44,053 nucleotides of DNA from Mesorhizobium xinjiangense (GTDB taxonomy: Bacteria; Pseudomonadota; Alphaproteobacteria; Rhizobiales; Rhizobiaceae): the NCBI RefSeq assembly GCF_009749525.1, contig NZ_WOAC01000032.1, forward strand, positions 1 to 44,053, read 5' to 3'. Shown one piece after another: positions 26,366 to 35,593 of this stretch. Under the pieces are notes generated by a model. That model was not told where the DNA came from, ran no database searches, and saw only the letters and a program-made list of their open reading frames with translations. Position 1 is the first letter of the stretch, and the number at the start of each line of letters is the position of its first letter. A program made the position numbers and the translations under genes.

Positions 26366-27531
26366 TGGCCGGCGGCACTCCATTGCGCGTCGCCATCGTG
26401 GCCGGGGAGGAATCGGGCGACCTGCTCGGCGCCGACCTCGTCGATGGCCTCATCGAGGCGACCGGCCGACCGGTGGAACTGATCGGTGTCGGCGGTGCAC
26501 ATCTGGCGGCTCATGGCCTTGACAGCCTGTTCGATCCCGGCGAGATCGCGCTGATGGGCGTGACACAGATCGTCGCGCGGCTGCCGCAGCTCATGCGCCG
26601 CATATCGTCCACCGCCGCCGCGATTGCGCGCGCCAGGCCCGATTGCCTGATCACCATCGACAGCCCCGATTTCAGCCTGCGTGTGGCGCGCAAGGTGAAG
26701 GCGGCCTGTCCGGACTTGCCGGTGATCCATTATGTCTGTCCCAGCGTCTGGGCCTGGCGGCCGGAACGCGCGCGCAAGATGGCGGCCTATGTCGACCGGG
26801 TGCTGTGCATCCTGCCTTTCGAGGCCGAGGCGTTGAAACGGCTCGATGGGCCGCCGGGAACCTATGTCGGCCACAGGTTGGCCGGCCGGGCGGAACTGAC
26901 CGCGGCATCACAACGCCAGCGCAACAGGCTGCCGCGCACAGCGGGTGATCCTTTGACGCTTCTCCTCCTGCCGGGATCGCGGCGCAGCGAGGTGCGCGCG
27001 CTGATCGATCCGTTCCGCCAGAGCGTGGCGGCGCTCGAACGGCGCGGGTATACGGTGCGGCTTGTCCTGCCGACGGTCGAGCATGTGCGTGGACTGGTCG
27101 AAGAGGCGACGGCCGATTGGAGCATCCGGCCCGAAATCGTCACGGGCGTGGCGGAGAAATATGCCGCCTTCGGCGCGGCCGATGTCGCCCTGGCGGCCTC
27201 GGGTACGGTCTCGCTCGAATTGGCCCTGGCGCGGGTGCCGACGGTGCTGTGCTACAAGGCCGATTTCCTCGGGCGGCTGCTCTACCGGATGATCACCGTC
27301 TGGTCGGCCGCATTGCCGAATCTTATCGCCGACCGCCCGGTTGTGCCGGAATTCTTCGACCAGTTCGTGCGGCCGGAGATGATCGCCCGTCATATCGAGC
27401 AGCTTGCCCGGGACAGCCACATGCGTGCGGCGCAACTGGAAGGTTTCGATGTCGTGCGTTCGACGATGGAGACCGACCGTCCATCCGGCGTGATTGCCGC
27501 TGAAGCCGTCCTGTCGCATCTCGACGCTTGA
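26365..27531 (+). CDS. lpxB: lipid A disaccharide synthase LpxB
   Basis: LpxB (388 residues) is the GT19 glycosyltransferase that joins lipid X and UDP-diacylglucosamine. The motifs are VAGEESGDLLGADL at the N-terminus, IDSPDFSLRVA, HYVCPSVWAWRPERARKM, LLPGSRRSEV, and ASGTVSLELALARVPTV at the UDP site. The start is ATG 26365, with AGGAG eight bases upstream. It is the last gene of the plus-strand lipid A cluster and converges on gltA. Confidence 0.97.
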   Translation: MAGGTPLRVAIVAGEESGDLLGADLVDGLIEATGRPVELIGVGGAHLAAHGLDSLFDPGEIALMGVTQIVARLPQLMRRISSTAAAIARARPDCLITIDSPDFSLRVARKVKAACPDLPVIHYVCPSVWAWRPERARKMAAYVDRVLCILPFEAEALKRLDGPPGTYVGHRLAGRAELTAASQRQRNRLPRTAGDPLTLLLLPGSRRSEVRALIDPFRQSVAALERRGYTVRLVLPTVEHVRGLVEEATADWSIRPEIVTGVAEKYAAFGAADVALAASGTVSLELALARVPTVLCYKADFLGRLLYRMITVWSAALPNLIADRPVVPEFFDQFVRPEMIARHIEQLARDSHMRAAQLEGFDVVRSTMETDRPSGVIAAEAVLSHLDA

Positions 27532-27588
27532 GCCACGCGCGCCCTGCTGTCGGATAGGCCATATCCGAGACGTCCGGACAAAAAGAAA

Positions 27589-27610
27589 GCGGCGCCCCGA
27601 AAGACGCCGC
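27589..27610 (-). terminator. rho-independent terminator of gltA
   Basis: Read on the minus strand, GCGGCG and CGCCGC arms flank a 10-base loop and lead into TTTCTTTTTG (27588-27579). It lies 22 bases past the gltA stop. The convergent lpxB transcript would also traverse the stem. Confidence 0.8.
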
Positions 27611-27632
27611 GAAATGCTTGCCGGATGCCGGT

Positions 27633-28922
27633 TCAGCGCTTGGCGATCGGCACATAGTCGCGCGTGGTCGCGCCGGTGTAGAGCTGACGCGGACGGCCGA
27701 TCTTCTGATGCGGGTCTTCGACCATCTCCTTCCACTGGGCGATCCAGCCGACCGTGCGGGCGAGTGCGAACAGGACGGTGAACATCGTGGTCGGGAAACC
27801 GAGCGCCTTCAGCGTGATTCCCGAATAGAAGTCGATATTGGGGTAGAGTTTCTTCTCGATGAAATATTCGTCGGTAAGAGCGATCTTCTCGAGTTCCATT
27901 GCCACGTCGAGCAGCGGATCGTCCTTGATGCCGAGCTCGCCCAGCACCTCATGCGTCGTCTTCTGCATGATCTTGGCGCGCGGATCGTAGTTCTTGTAGA
28001 CCCGGTGACCGAAGCCCATGAGACGGAATGGATCATTCTTGTCCTTGGCGCGGTCGATGAATTCGGGGATCCGGTCGACTGAGCCGATTTCGGCCAGCAT
28101 GTTGAGGGCTGCTTCGTTGGCGCCGCCATGGGCAGGGCCCCACAGGCAGGCGATGCCGGCGGCGATGCATGCAAAGGGGTTGGCGCCCGACGAGCCGGCA
28201 AGCCGCACGGTCGAAGTGGATGCGTTCTGCTCGTGATCGGCGTGCAGGATGAAGATGCGTTCCATGGCGCGCGCCAGCACCGGATTGACGTTGTATTCCT
28301 CGCACGGAACCGAAAAACACATGTTCAGGAAGTCGGCCGCATAGCCCAGATCGTTGCGCGGATAAACGAAGGGCTGTCCGATATGGTACTTGTAGGCCAT
28401 GGCCGCGATCGTCGGCATCTTGGCGATCATGCGGATCGAGGCGACCATGCGCTGGTGCGGATCGGAAATGTCGGTTGAATCGTGATAGAAGGCCGACAGT
28501 GCACCGACGACGCCGCACATCACCGCCATGGGATGGGCGTCGCGGCGGAAGCCGGTGAAGAAGCGCGACATCTGCTCGTGCAGCATCGTGTGATGCGTCA
28601 CGCGATGGTCGAAATCGTCCTTCTGCGTCTTGGTCGGAAGGTCACCGTACAGCAGCAGATAGCAAACCTCGAGGAAATCGCCATGCTCGGCGAGCTGCTC
28701 GATCGGATAGCCGCGATGCAGAAGAACACCCTTGTCGCCGTCGATATAGGTGATCTTGGATTCGCAGCTCGCCGTGGAGGTGAAGCCCGGATCATAGGTG
28801 AAGGCGCCGGTCTTGCCATAAAGCGACGCGATATCGATCACCTGCGGGCCCACCGAGCCTTCGCGCACGCTCAATTCCAGCTCCTGCCCGCCATACACCA
28901 GCTTTGCAGTTGAATCGGTCAT
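27633..28922 (-). CDS. gltA: citrate synthase (type II)
   Basis: Citrate synthase (429 residues) condenses acetyl-CoA and oxaloacetate to start the TCA cycle. The catalytic residues are visible in [24 protein letters not shown] and NIDFYSGI. The NADH-sensitive hexameric type II enzyme of Gram-negative bacteria also has this length and the N-terminal extension. ATG 28922 is preceded by AAGGAG. Longer in-frame sequence upstream falls over the promoter region. It lies downstream of gltX on the same strand but has its own promoter. Confidence 0.97.
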   Translation of the reverse strand: MTDSTAKLVYGGQELELSVREGSVGPQVIDIASLYGKTGAFTYDPGFTSTASCESKITYIDGDKGVLLHRGYPIEQLAEHGDFLEVCYLLLYGDLPTKTQKDDFDHRVTHHTMLHEQMSRFFTGFRRDAHPMAVMCGVVGALSAFYHDSTDISDPHQRMVASIRMIAKMPTIAAMAYKYHIGQPFVYPRNDLGYAADFLNMCFSVPCEEYNVNPVLARAMERIFILHADHEQNASTSTVRLAGSSGANPFACIAAGIACLWGPAHGGANEAALNMLAEIGSVDRIPEFIDRAKDKNDPFRLMGFGHRVYKNYDPRAKIMQKTTHEVLGELGIKDDPLLDVAMELEKIALTDEYFIEKKLYPNIDFYSGITLKALGFPTTMFTVLFALARTVGWIAQWKEMVEDPHQKIGRPRQLYTGATTRDYVPIAKR

Positions 28923-29006
28923 CGGTATCTCCTTCTTCGATCTCTCCGGACGGGCAGGGGGGCAAGTCCGGAGGCGGCGCCTGCGGACAAGAGAAATGTG
29001 CGCCTT

Positions 29007-29035
29007 AGCTAGCCGATTTCGTACCCCGTGCCAAG
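29007..29035 (-). promoter_or_regulatory. candidate sigma-70 promoter of gltA
   Basis: On the minus strand, CTTGGC (29035-29030), a 17-base spacer and CTAGCT (29012-29007) match the alphaproteobacterial pattern CTTGAC-N17-CTATAT closely. It lies about 85 bases before the gltA start. The remainder of 28923-29177 shows no gene or tRNA. Confidence 0.55.
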
Positions 29036-29177
29036 TTGGTCCAATGGTTATGTTGCATCGCAAAACCCTGATCCCGCCATCGACGTCTATGTGCCTGAAC
29101 CCGGCAGACCGCCCACTGGACTGCTGAAACGATTGAATGGCAGCGAGGAGGCAACGCCACTGGCCGAGGCCTGCCGT

Positions 29178-30602
29178 TTATCGTGCCTGGTCGCGGATCC
29201 GGCCCAATGATTCGTCGCGTCCGAGAACGCCCAGCACGTCGAAGACGCCGGGCGAGGTCGCGCGCCCGGTCAATGCCGCGCGCAAGGGTTGCGCAACCGC
29301 GCCGAGCTTGAGGTCCGTTTCGCCGACATAGGCACGAACGGCCGCTTCGGTGCTCTCTGCGGTCCACGGTTCACTGATCGCTTCGAGGGCGCCCAACGCC
29401 CCGCCGAGAACGGTACGTGCGTCGTCGCTGAGAATCTTCTGCGCCTTTTCATCGAGCGCAAGCGGACGTTCGGCAAACAGATAACCCGCACTGCCAATCA
29501 GTTCGACGAGAGTCTTCGCGCGTTCCTTCAAGCCAGGCATGGCCGCGAGAAGCATCGCCTTCTTGTCCTCGTCCAGGCGTTCGGCCAGTTCCGCTCCGCC
29601 TTCCAGGTAGGGAAGCGACGCGAGAAGGATGTCGACCAGGTCCTTGTCGGCCGTCTGGCGCATGTGAACGCCGTTGACCGCCTCCAGCTTCTGGAAGTCG
29701 AAGCGGGCCGCACCCTTGTTGATGTCTTCGATCTCGAACCAGCCGATCATGTCGGCGGTCGACATGATCTCGTCGTCGCCATGGCTCCAGCCGAGCCTGG
29801 CCAGATAGTTGCGCAGCGCTTCGGGCAGGTAGCCCATGGCGCGGTAGGCCTCCACGCCCAGCGCGCCGTGCCGCTTGGACAGCTTGGCGCCGTCCGGGCC
29901 GTGAATGAGCGGGATATGGGCCATGACCGGCACCTCCCAGCCCATCGCCTGATAGATGATTGTCTGGCGCGCGGCATTGGTCAGATGATCGTCGCCGCGG
30001 ATGATGTGGGTGACGCCCATGTCGTGGTCGTCGACGACGACGGCATGCATGTAGGTCGGGCCGCCGTCGGAACGCAGGATGATGAAATCGTCGAGATCCT
30101 TGTTGGGAAAGCGCACCTCGCCCTGGACCTTGTCATGCACCACCGTCTCGCCCTCGCGCGGCGCCTTGACGCGCACGACCGGCTTGATGCCGGCAGGGGC
30201 TTCCGAGGGGGCACGGTCGCGCCAGCGTCCGTCATAGCGCGGGGGACGGCCTTCGGCGCGCGCCTTTTCGCGCATCTCCTCCAGTTCCGCCTGCGAAGCG
30301 TAGCAATAGTAGGCCTGGCCCTTGGCCACGAGCTCCTCCGCCACGGCACGGTGGCGCTCGGCGCGCGCAAATTGCGACACGGGCTCGCCGTCCCAGTCGA
30401 GGCCCAGCCAGGACAGGCCGTCGAGGATGGCTGCCGTCGCGGCCTCGGTGGAGCGCTCGCGGTCCGTGTCCTCGATCCTGAGCAGCATCTTGCCGCCCGT
30501 ATGGCGGGCATAGAGCCAGTTGAACAGCGCCGTGCGCGCGCCGCCGATATGCAGATAGCCGGTCGGTGAGGGCGCAAAACGGGTTACGACGGGTTTGCTC
30601 AT
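29178..30602 (-). CDS. gltX: glutamyl-tRNA synthetase
   Basis: GluRS (474 residues) is a class I synthetase. The HIGH-type motif is [15 protein letters not shown] and the KMSKS-type motif is AKLSKRHGA. The KLSKR form and the catalytic segment [11 protein letters not shown] are typical of bacterial discriminating or semi-discriminating enzymes. ATG 30602 ([15 protein letters not shown]) is the natural start; an in-frame TTG two codons earlier is less likely. It diverges from comEC. Confidence 0.97.
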   Translation of the reverse strand: MSKPVVTRFAPSPTGYLHIGGARTALFNWLYARHTGGKMLLRIEDTDRERSTEAATAAILDGLSWLGLDWDGEPVSQFARAERHRAVAEELVAKGQAYYCYASQAELEEMREKARAEGRPPRYDGRWRDRAPSEAPAGIKPVVRVKAPREGETVVHDKVQGEVRFPNKDLDDFIILRSDGGPTYMHAVVVDDHDMGVTHIIRGDDHLTNAARQTIIYQAMGWEVPVMAHIPLIHGPDGAKLSKRHGALGVEAYRAMGYLPEALRNYLARLGWSHGDDEIMSTADMIGWFEIEDINKGAARFDFQKLEAVNGVHMRQTADKDLVDILLASLPYLEGGAELAERLDEDKKAMLLAAMPGLKERAKTLVELIGSAGYLFAERPLALDEKAQKILSDDARTVLGGALGALEAISEPWTAESTEAAVRAYVGETDLKLGAVAQPLRAALTGRATSPGVFDVLGVLGRDESLGRIRDQAR

Positions 30603-30740
30603 GGTCAATCCAGGAATTTTGGCGGCGCCCGGACGTGGGCCGGCGTTCGCCGAGGTGCATTTGTGTTGCGCTCATGTATCATAGGATCGTTGCGGCGCAA
30701 GCATTTCGGGGACGACGATCGGGGCGGGGACACATTGCCC

Positions 30741-33089
30741 ATGGACAATGCCGGGCGCGAAAACCCCGATGAGCGGGGGATGATGCGCTTCAGCGAGCGC
30801 AACGGCGGCGAGGCCGACGTTGACTTCGAGACAACGCCGGGCGCGCGATCTCCGTCGGGGTTGCAGGCCTCGATTGCGGTGTCGGCGTCACCGTCGTGGC
30901 TGGCGCGTATTCGACCGGTTCTCGCGGCCGCCATGCGCGAGGAGGGCGAGCGCGGTACCCTCTTTCTCTTTATTCCCGTCCTGTTGGCGCTGGGGGCGGG
31001 CATCTACCTGGCGCTGCCGATCGAGCCGGCATGGATTGTCCTGTTGCCGGTCGCCTTCGCATCGGCCCTGGTCCTTCTCGCCGGCCGTCGCCGGACCGTC
31101 CCGCGGCTATTGAGCGCCGGCTGTCTCGTCGTCTTTCTCGGCGCAACGGCCGCCAAGCTCGAGGCCTGGCGGGCCGACACGCCCATGCTCGGGGCAACGG
31201 TCTCGAGCGTCGTCACGGGTCGGATCATCGCAACCGAACGACGTCCAGACGGGCGCATCCGGCTCACACTCGACATTCTGGCCACCGAGCGACCCCATCT
31301 GCGCTACGCGCCGGACCGCATCAGGGTGACGACGCGCACCGTGCCCGAGGCGGCAGCGCCGGGCGCGGTGGTCAGTGCCGTGGTTCGGCTGTTTCCGCCT
31401 TCGGGACCGGCACGGCCCGACGGTTATGACTTCTCATTTGAAAGCTACATGGACGGGCGCGGGGCGACCGGCTTCGTCATGGGGGATGTGCGTCTTGTCG
31501 ACATGGAGGATGCAACGACAGGACGCATGGAACGCCTGGCGGCGCGGATCGCGACCATGCGACAGACGTTGGCCGACCGCGTCAGCGGGCGGATCGGAGG
31601 GGCGGAAGGCGAGATCGCCGCGGCACTGGTCGCCGGTACGCGCGGCGGCATTCCCGAAGAGGTCAATGAAGCGCTGCGCAAGACGGGGCTTGCCCATGTC
31701 TTGTCGATCTCCGGTCTTCATATGGCGCTCGTCGCCGGCACGGTGATCTTCGGCCTGCGTGCCGCGTTCGCATTTGCGCCGGGATTCGCCTCGCGCCATC
31801 CCGTGCGCAAATATGCCGCGATCGCCGGTCTCGCGGCCGCTGCGTGTTATCTTCTCATTTCGGGCGCGGCGGTGGCGGCGCAGCGCAGCTTCATCATGAT
31901 CGCGGTCATGCTGGTCGCGCTCCTCTTCGACCGTGCCGCGCTGACCATGCGCAATCTGGCAATCGCCGCCATCATCGTCATCGCCATTGCGCCCCATGAG
32001 GTGGTCGGGCCGAGCTTCCAGATGTCGTTTGCCGCGACCGCGGCTCTGATCGCCTTTTATGGCTGGTGGTCGGAGCGTTCGGCGCGGCGCTGGGCTCAAG
32101 GCGCCCCCACCGAACGATCGCTGCCCTCGCGGCTGGCGCGCGGCATCGTCTTCTATGGCGCCGGCATTGCGGCGACGTCGCTCGTCGCCGGTGCCGCCAC
32201 CGCACTTTATGGCGTGTGGCATTTTCACCGTCTGGCCCCGCTCGGCCTGTTGGCCAATCTCGCCGCGATGCCGATCGTGTCGGCCGTCGTCATGCCGTCA
32301 GCCGTGGTGGCGGGCCTCCTGATTCCGTTCGGGCTGGAGGGGCCGGCGCTCGATGTCATGGGACGGGGGATCGCGATCGTCATCGGCATCGCCCAATGGC
32401 TGGCGGCGCGCTCGCCGCTCGATGCCGTCGGCGCCATTTCCGGAGCGTCGGTTCTCACGCTCACCGCGGCGCTGGTGCTGCTCACCTTGCCCGCGACACG
32501 GCTGCGCCTGTCGGCGCTGCCGGTCGCCGCGGCCGGCATGGTGCTGCTTTTGACCGGCGAGCGGCCCGCCGTCCTGATTTCGGAGGATGCCCGCCTGGTG
32601 GCTGTCCGGCTCGAAGACGGACGGCTCGCCGTCAACCGGACACGGCCGAACGGGTTCGTCACCGGCATCTGGATGGACGCCGCGATGGCAACCAGCCTGA
32701 AGAAGCCGGAACATGCCGACATGGTCGCCCCGGCCGGCCTCGGCGGACCGCAAGGCTTTGTCTGCGACGACACGCTCTGCCTGTTGCGCCACGAGAGCGG
32801 CGCGGTGGTCGCCTGGGCCGAAGACGGCGCGGCAGGGCGGCGTGCCTGCGCCATGGCGAGCGTGCTCGTCATCGACGATGCGACGGTTGCGAATCCGTGC
32901 GGAGGCGGGGTCCTCATCCTGACCAAGCGCGACCTGGCGCGCCGCGGCAGCGCCGAAATCCGGTTGGGAGAAGGGGACAAACCGCGGGTCCGCTTCTCCA
33001 TTGCCGAGCCCTATCGCCCCTGGCATGGGCATCGGCAATATTCACGCGAGGCGCGGGGGTTGGCGCCCTGGCGGCGTGATAAGCAATGA
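30741..33089 (+). CDS. comEC: ComEC/Rec2-family DNA uptake channel protein
   Basis: This protein of about 782 residues has an N-terminal charged region, membrane segments, a DUF4131 oligonucleotide-binding-like domain (about 110-230) and the Competence domain. The competence signature HVLSISGLHMALVAG is followed by many hydrophobic helices to about residue 620, and then a soluble C-terminal domain. It lacks the HxHxDH motif of the metallo-beta-lactamase domain seen in Firmicute ComEC, as is usual in alphaproteobacteria. ComEC forms the inner-membrane channel for transforming DNA. Start choice is uncertain: ATG 30741, or ATG 30780 or 30783, which have a GGGGG run upstream. Confidence 0.88.
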   Translation: MDNAGRENPDERGMMRFSERNGGEADVDFETTPGARSPSGLQASIAVSASPSWLARIRPVLAAAMREEGERGTLFLFIPVLLALGAGIYLALPIEPAWIVLLPVAFASALVLLAGRRRTVPRLLSAGCLVVFLGATAAKLEAWRADTPMLGATVSSVVTGRIIATERRPDGRIRLTLDILATERPHLRYAPDRIRVTTRTVPEAAAPGAVVSAVVRLFPPSGPARPDGYDFSFESYMDGRGATGFVMGDVRLVDMEDATTGRMERLAARIATMRQTLADRVSGRIGGAEGEIAAALVAGTRGGIPEEVNEALRKTGLAHVLSISGLHMALVAGTVIFGLRAAFAFAPGFASRHPVRKYAAIAGLAAAACYLLISGAAVAAQRSFIMIAVMLVALLFDRAALTMRNLAIAAIIVIAIAPHEVVGPSFQMSFAATAALIAFYGWWSERSARRWAQGAPTERSLPSRLARGIVFYGAGIAATSLVAGAATALYGVWHFHRLAPLGLLANLAAMPIVSAVVMPSAVVAGLLIPFGLEGPALDVMGRGIAIVIGIAQWLAARSPLDAVGAISGASVLTLTAALVLLTLPATRLRLSALPVAAAGMVLLLTGERPAVLISEDARLVAVRLEDGRLAVNRTRPNGFVTGIWMDAAMATSLKKPEHADMVAPAGLGGPQGFVCDDTLCLLRHESGAVVAWAEDGAAGRRACAMASVLVIDDATVANPCGGGVLILTKRDLARRGSAEIRLGEGDKPRVRFSIAEPYRPWHGHRQYSREARGLAPWRRDKQ

Positions 33090-33213
33090 TTGTCGTGACA
33101 CGGGCCAAGCGGATTGCATCGCCTCGGAGCCTTTTGCGGCGCCCGGCATTTTGAAATCCACGCGCCGCGAAAATCGATTCCTGTTCTCGGACCGATGCAG
33201 TAGGAGTTGCCGA

Positions 33214-33657
33214 ATGATTGAGTTTCGTCCTTCCACCGCCCAAGATGTCGTCCGCGTCATGGAAATTTGGCGCAAGGCCGTCGATGCAACCCACCATTTT
33301 CTCGCCCCGGGAGATCGCGTGGCGATCGAAAAGGAGCTTTCCGTTTTCATTCCGAAGATCGAAATGATGCTGGCAGTCGATCCGTCAGATCGGCCTGTCG
33401 GATTCATGTACTTGCATGGCGGGCATTTGGAGGCCTTGTTTGTCGACCCCAATCAGCACGGACAGGGCGTCGGCAAAGCCCTTGTCCATTCCGCGCTTTC
33501 CTTGCATCCGAGATTGACGACTGACGTGAACGAACAGAACACGCAGGCTCTCGGATTCTATGAACGCATCGGTTTTGAGCGCACCGGACGATCTGCTGTT
33601 GACGACCAGGGGCGACCGTATCCGCTCATCCACCTGCGATTCCGAAACGTGAGCTAG
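33214..33657 (+). CDS. GNAT family N-acetyltransferase (YjaB-like)
   Basis: This 147-residue acetyltransferase opens with IEFRPSTAQDVVRVMEIWRKAV followed by DATHHFLAPGD, as in the YjaB branch. The acetyl-CoA loop is VDPNQHGQGVGKALV (Q/RxxGxG/A pattern), and the C-terminal ALGFYERIGFERTGRS is conserved. The substrate is unknown. The start is ATG 33214, with TAGGAG seven bases upstream. It sits between comEC and the convergent lexA. Confidence 0.88.
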   Translation: MIEFRPSTAQDVVRVMEIWRKAVDATHHFLAPGDRVAIEKELSVFIPKIEMMLAVDPSDRPVGFMYLHGGHLEALFVDPNQHGQGVGKALVHSALSLHPRLTTDVNEQNTQALGFYERIGFERTGRSAVDDQGRPYPLIHLRFRNVS

Positions 33658-33723
33658 CTAAACCGCAGGCAGACGGCCGCTACCGTCTTGCAAGAGAGTC
33701 CGCCGGACGCCGCGGAACAGCCG

Positions 33724-34482
33724 TCAATACCGCCGGATCAACCCGACGAGCCGGCCCTGCACCTTTACCCGGTCAGGCCCGAATATGCGCGTCTCGTAGG
33801 CCGGATTAGCCGCTTCCAGCGCAATAGAGGCGCCCTTGCGGCGGAAGCGCTTCAACGTCGCTTCCTCCTCGTCGACCAGCGCCACGACGATGTCGCCTGG
33901 ATTGGCCGTCTGGGCGTCTCGTATGATGACCGTGTCGCCATCGAAGATGCCGGCCTCGATCATCGAATCGCCTTTGACCTCGAGCGCATAGTGCTCACCA
34001 CCCGAGATCATGTCGGGCGGCACCGAGACGGAGTGCGTCTGATGCTGGATGGCGTCGATCGGCACACCGGCGGCGATGCGGCCCATCACTGGAATGGACA
34101 GGGCAGCAGCCGCTTCGTCATTGCTGGCGGTCCGGCCAGGCGGCGAAGCCGGTTTGCGTCCGAGACTGCCTTCAATGACGCTGGGCTCGAACTTGCGTGG
34201 CCCGCCCAGTCCAGGCCCGCCCAGTCCAGGCCTGCCCAGTCTAGGCGCGCCCAGTCCAGGCGCGATCGAGTCGGGAAGACGCAGAACCTCCAGCGCCCGT
34301 GCCCGGTTGGGCAATCGTCGAATGAAGCCGCGTTCCTCCAACGCCGTGATCAAACGGTGGATGCCGGATTTCGATGCGAGGTCCAGTGCCTCCTTCATCT
34401 CGTCGAACGAAGGTGGAATGCCGGTTTCCTTCATCCGTTCGTGGATGAAGAGAAGCAGATCATGTTGCTTGCGTGTCAGCAT
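33724..34482 (-). CDS. lexA: SOS repressor LexA with an expanded hinge
   Basis: LexA (252 residues) represses SOS genes and self-cleaves when RecA is activated. The N-terminal winged helix (1-70) reads [19 protein letters not shown]. The cleavage site is A138-G139, the catalytic serine S173 (GDSM) and the lysine K211. Between the domains, residues 75-95 form four 5-residue repeats of the type PGLGG encoded by tandem 15-bp units. ATG 34482 gives the rhizobial N-terminus and has GAGGG at good spacing; ATG 34488 is too close to that site. Autoregulation is supported by the operator at 34533. Confidence 0.96.
   Translation of the reverse strand: MLTRKQHDLLLFIHERMKETGIPPSFDEMKEALDLASKSGIHRLITALEERGFIRRLPNRARALEVLRLPDSIAPGLGAPRLGRPGLGGPGLGGPRKFEPSVIEGSLGRKPASPPGRTASNDEAAAALSIPVMGRIAAGVPIDAIQHQTHSVSVPPDMISGGEHYALEVKGDSMIEAGIFDGDTVIIRDAQTANPGDIVVALVDEEEATLKRFRRKGASIALEAANPAYETRIFGPDRVKVQGRLVGLIRRY
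34202..34261. repeat. four tandem 15-bp repeats in the lexA hinge region
   Basis: Copies lie at 34202-34216, 34217-34231, 34232-34246 and 34247-34261. The first two are identical (CCGCCCAGTCCAGGC) and the others differ at one to three positions. The unit is a multiple of three, so the array stays in frame and encodes PxLGx units in the linker between the DNA-binding and protease domains. Confidence 0.92.
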
Positions 34483-34525
34483 CGCCATCCCTCAAGAATC
34501 ATCAGCAAACAAAACCAGAACAAAC

Positions 34526-34552
34526 ACTATATGTTCCATTCTTGTTCCGCAA
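34526..34552 (-). promoter_or_regulatory. lexA promoter with SOS box
   Basis: GTTC (34533-34536), seven bases, GTTC (34544-34547) is the alphaproteobacterial LexA operator GTTC-N7-GTTC. On the minus strand it lies between a TATAGT -10 (34531-34526) and a TTGCGG at 34552-34547 that could serve as -35, about 50 bases before the lexA start. This is the arrangement expected for autorepression. Confidence 0.85.
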
Positions 34553-34829
34553 CCGATAAATTCCGGTAAAGCGCTATGGGGCCGAAAATTATTTGGCACT
34601 GGGCAGGAGTGCGATCCATAATTGTTCCCCGTTCCCCCGTCGGTTGAACGTCACTGTTTTTATTGATGTTTCCGATCTGTGGCAGGGTTCCCAATTTGCC
34701 GTGGCTTGTTCCTAATTCGTGCCCAACGACAATTAATTATAGGTCGTTGAAATTACGCCGGATAATAGGGAACCGGGAACCAAAGCGCTCCAAACCGTGC
34801 CGGAATAGGGAACAGAATTAGGAATAGGT
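34553..34829. repeat. putative left end of the Mu-like element with clustered GTTCCC/GGGAAC sites
   Basis: This gene-free stretch holds three GTTCCC copies (34624, 34631, 34687) and three GGGAAC copies (34768, 34775, 34808). Two of each form 13-base doublets at 34624-34636 and 34768-34780, which are inverted repeats of each other with one mismatch. TTCCTAATTC (34709-34718) is likewise inverted at 34815-34824. Clustered, oriented sites outside the repressor gene are what transposase or repressor binding sites at a Mu-like end look like. The exact terminal base could not be fixed without the right end or an empty-site genome. Confidence 0.6.
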
Positions 34830-35315
34830 CTAAGGGTTATCCGACTCAGCCAAGAACACGTCTAACGCATGCGCGACTGAGGGGAGACCGCCCCTTTCGA
34901 TGAGTGTGCGGATCATCTCCGCCATCGTAAAGCTATCCTGGGAGACAAAGCCAATCTTGCGGATGGCATCAGTGATTTCGCCCTCACAGTGCAGAAATGC
35001 TTGCGACCATTTCAGGTATCGATCCCGATTCTCGACTGGATCGCAGCGCCCCTTGTTTGCATCGTAGAGGCTCAAGAACACTGCCAAAATAGCCTGTCGC
35101 TCTCGACTGGTATGGGCATATCGGAATTCGTTGCTAAACGATGCCTCCGGTCCGAGTTCGTCGGCCAGCCGTAGTTCTACGGATAGCGGGACGTTTCCCC
35201 TTCTGCGCCATGTCGAAATTGTCTGCTTTGCGACCCCAATTCTCTCGGCGAGCTGCACGTCACTGTTGACGCCTGTCAGCTGTTTCAGCGTGTCTAGATA
35301 TTCGTTGACGTGCAT
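34830..35315 (-). CDS. Mu-like prophage repressor (CI-type helix-turn-helix)
   Basis: This 161-residue protein has an N-terminal helix-turn-helix (VQLAERIGVAKQTISTWRRRG, about residues 21-41) like CI-type phage repressors, then a helical C-terminal region that contains no LexA-type Ser-Lys protease motif. It is divergent from the ner-transposase operon, the position of the c repressor in transposable phages. ATG 35315 (MHVNEYLDTL) is taken as the start; an in-frame TTG 11 codons earlier would run into the operator region. By analogy it should silence the early promoter and bind the repeats beside its own 3' end or the 53-base divergent gap. Confidence 0.75.
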   Translation of the reverse strand: MHVNEYLDTLKQLTGVNSDVQLAERIGVAKQTISTWRRRGNVPLSVELRLADELGPEASFSNEFRYAHTSRERQAILAVFLSLYDANKGRCDPVENRDRYLKWSQAFLHCEGEITDAIRKIGFVSQDSFTMAEMIRTLIERGGLPSVAHALDVFLAESDNP

Positions 35316-35368
35316 ATCGGCGGTTTGGCCAGTTGACGTTGTCTTCAAAGTGCGTACTCGTATGCAGA
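35316..35368. promoter_or_regulatory. divergent early control region of the Mu-like element
   Basis: The 53 bases between the repressor and the Ner-like gene must hold the early promoter and operator. A TTGACG at 35333-35338 is a good -35 on the plus strand, but the matching -10 is poor. No dyad was clear enough to call an operator. Confidence 0.35.
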
Positions 35369-35593
35369 ATGAATACTATTGACCTCAGCCTATCACAATT
35401 CGACGCCGGACCAAGCCTGCTAATTGCGGTGCGCGCTGGCTTCGTGGCCTCCGGCAGTTCGCTCAACCGTTGGTGCATGGAGCACGAAGTCTGCCGGATG
35501 TCGGCTGTCTTCGCGCTGACAGGCAAACGTAATGGACCGAAGGCTATTGCCCTTCGGGCGCAGCTGATCCGCGAAAGCGGAATTGCCACATGA
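35369..35593 (+). CDS. small Ner-like DNA-binding protein
   Basis: This 74-residue protein resembles the short phage proteins that precede MuA in rhizobial and Rhodobacter Mu-like phages. It has a helical core RAGFVASGSSLNRWCMEHEV followed by VFALTGKRNGPKAIALRAQLI, a helix-turn-helix-like pattern. By position it fills the role of Ner, a negative regulator of early transcription. The ATG at 35369 is followed by MNTIDLSLSQ; the stop overlaps the transposase ATG (ATGA, 35590-35593). Confidence 0.65.
   Translation: MNTIDLSLSQFDAGPSLLIAVRAGFVASGSSLNRWCMEHEVCRMSAVFALTGKRNGPKAIALRAQLIRESGIAT

Noticed and set aside
29020-29080. tRNA-like look of the sequence upstream of gltA
   Set aside because: No four-arm cloverleaf or T-loop could be folded; the stretch fits the gltA promoter instead.
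34624-34636. Second SOS box at GTTCCCCGTTC
   Set aside because: The GTTC halves are separated by three bases, not seven, so it does not fit the alphaproteobacterial LexA operator.
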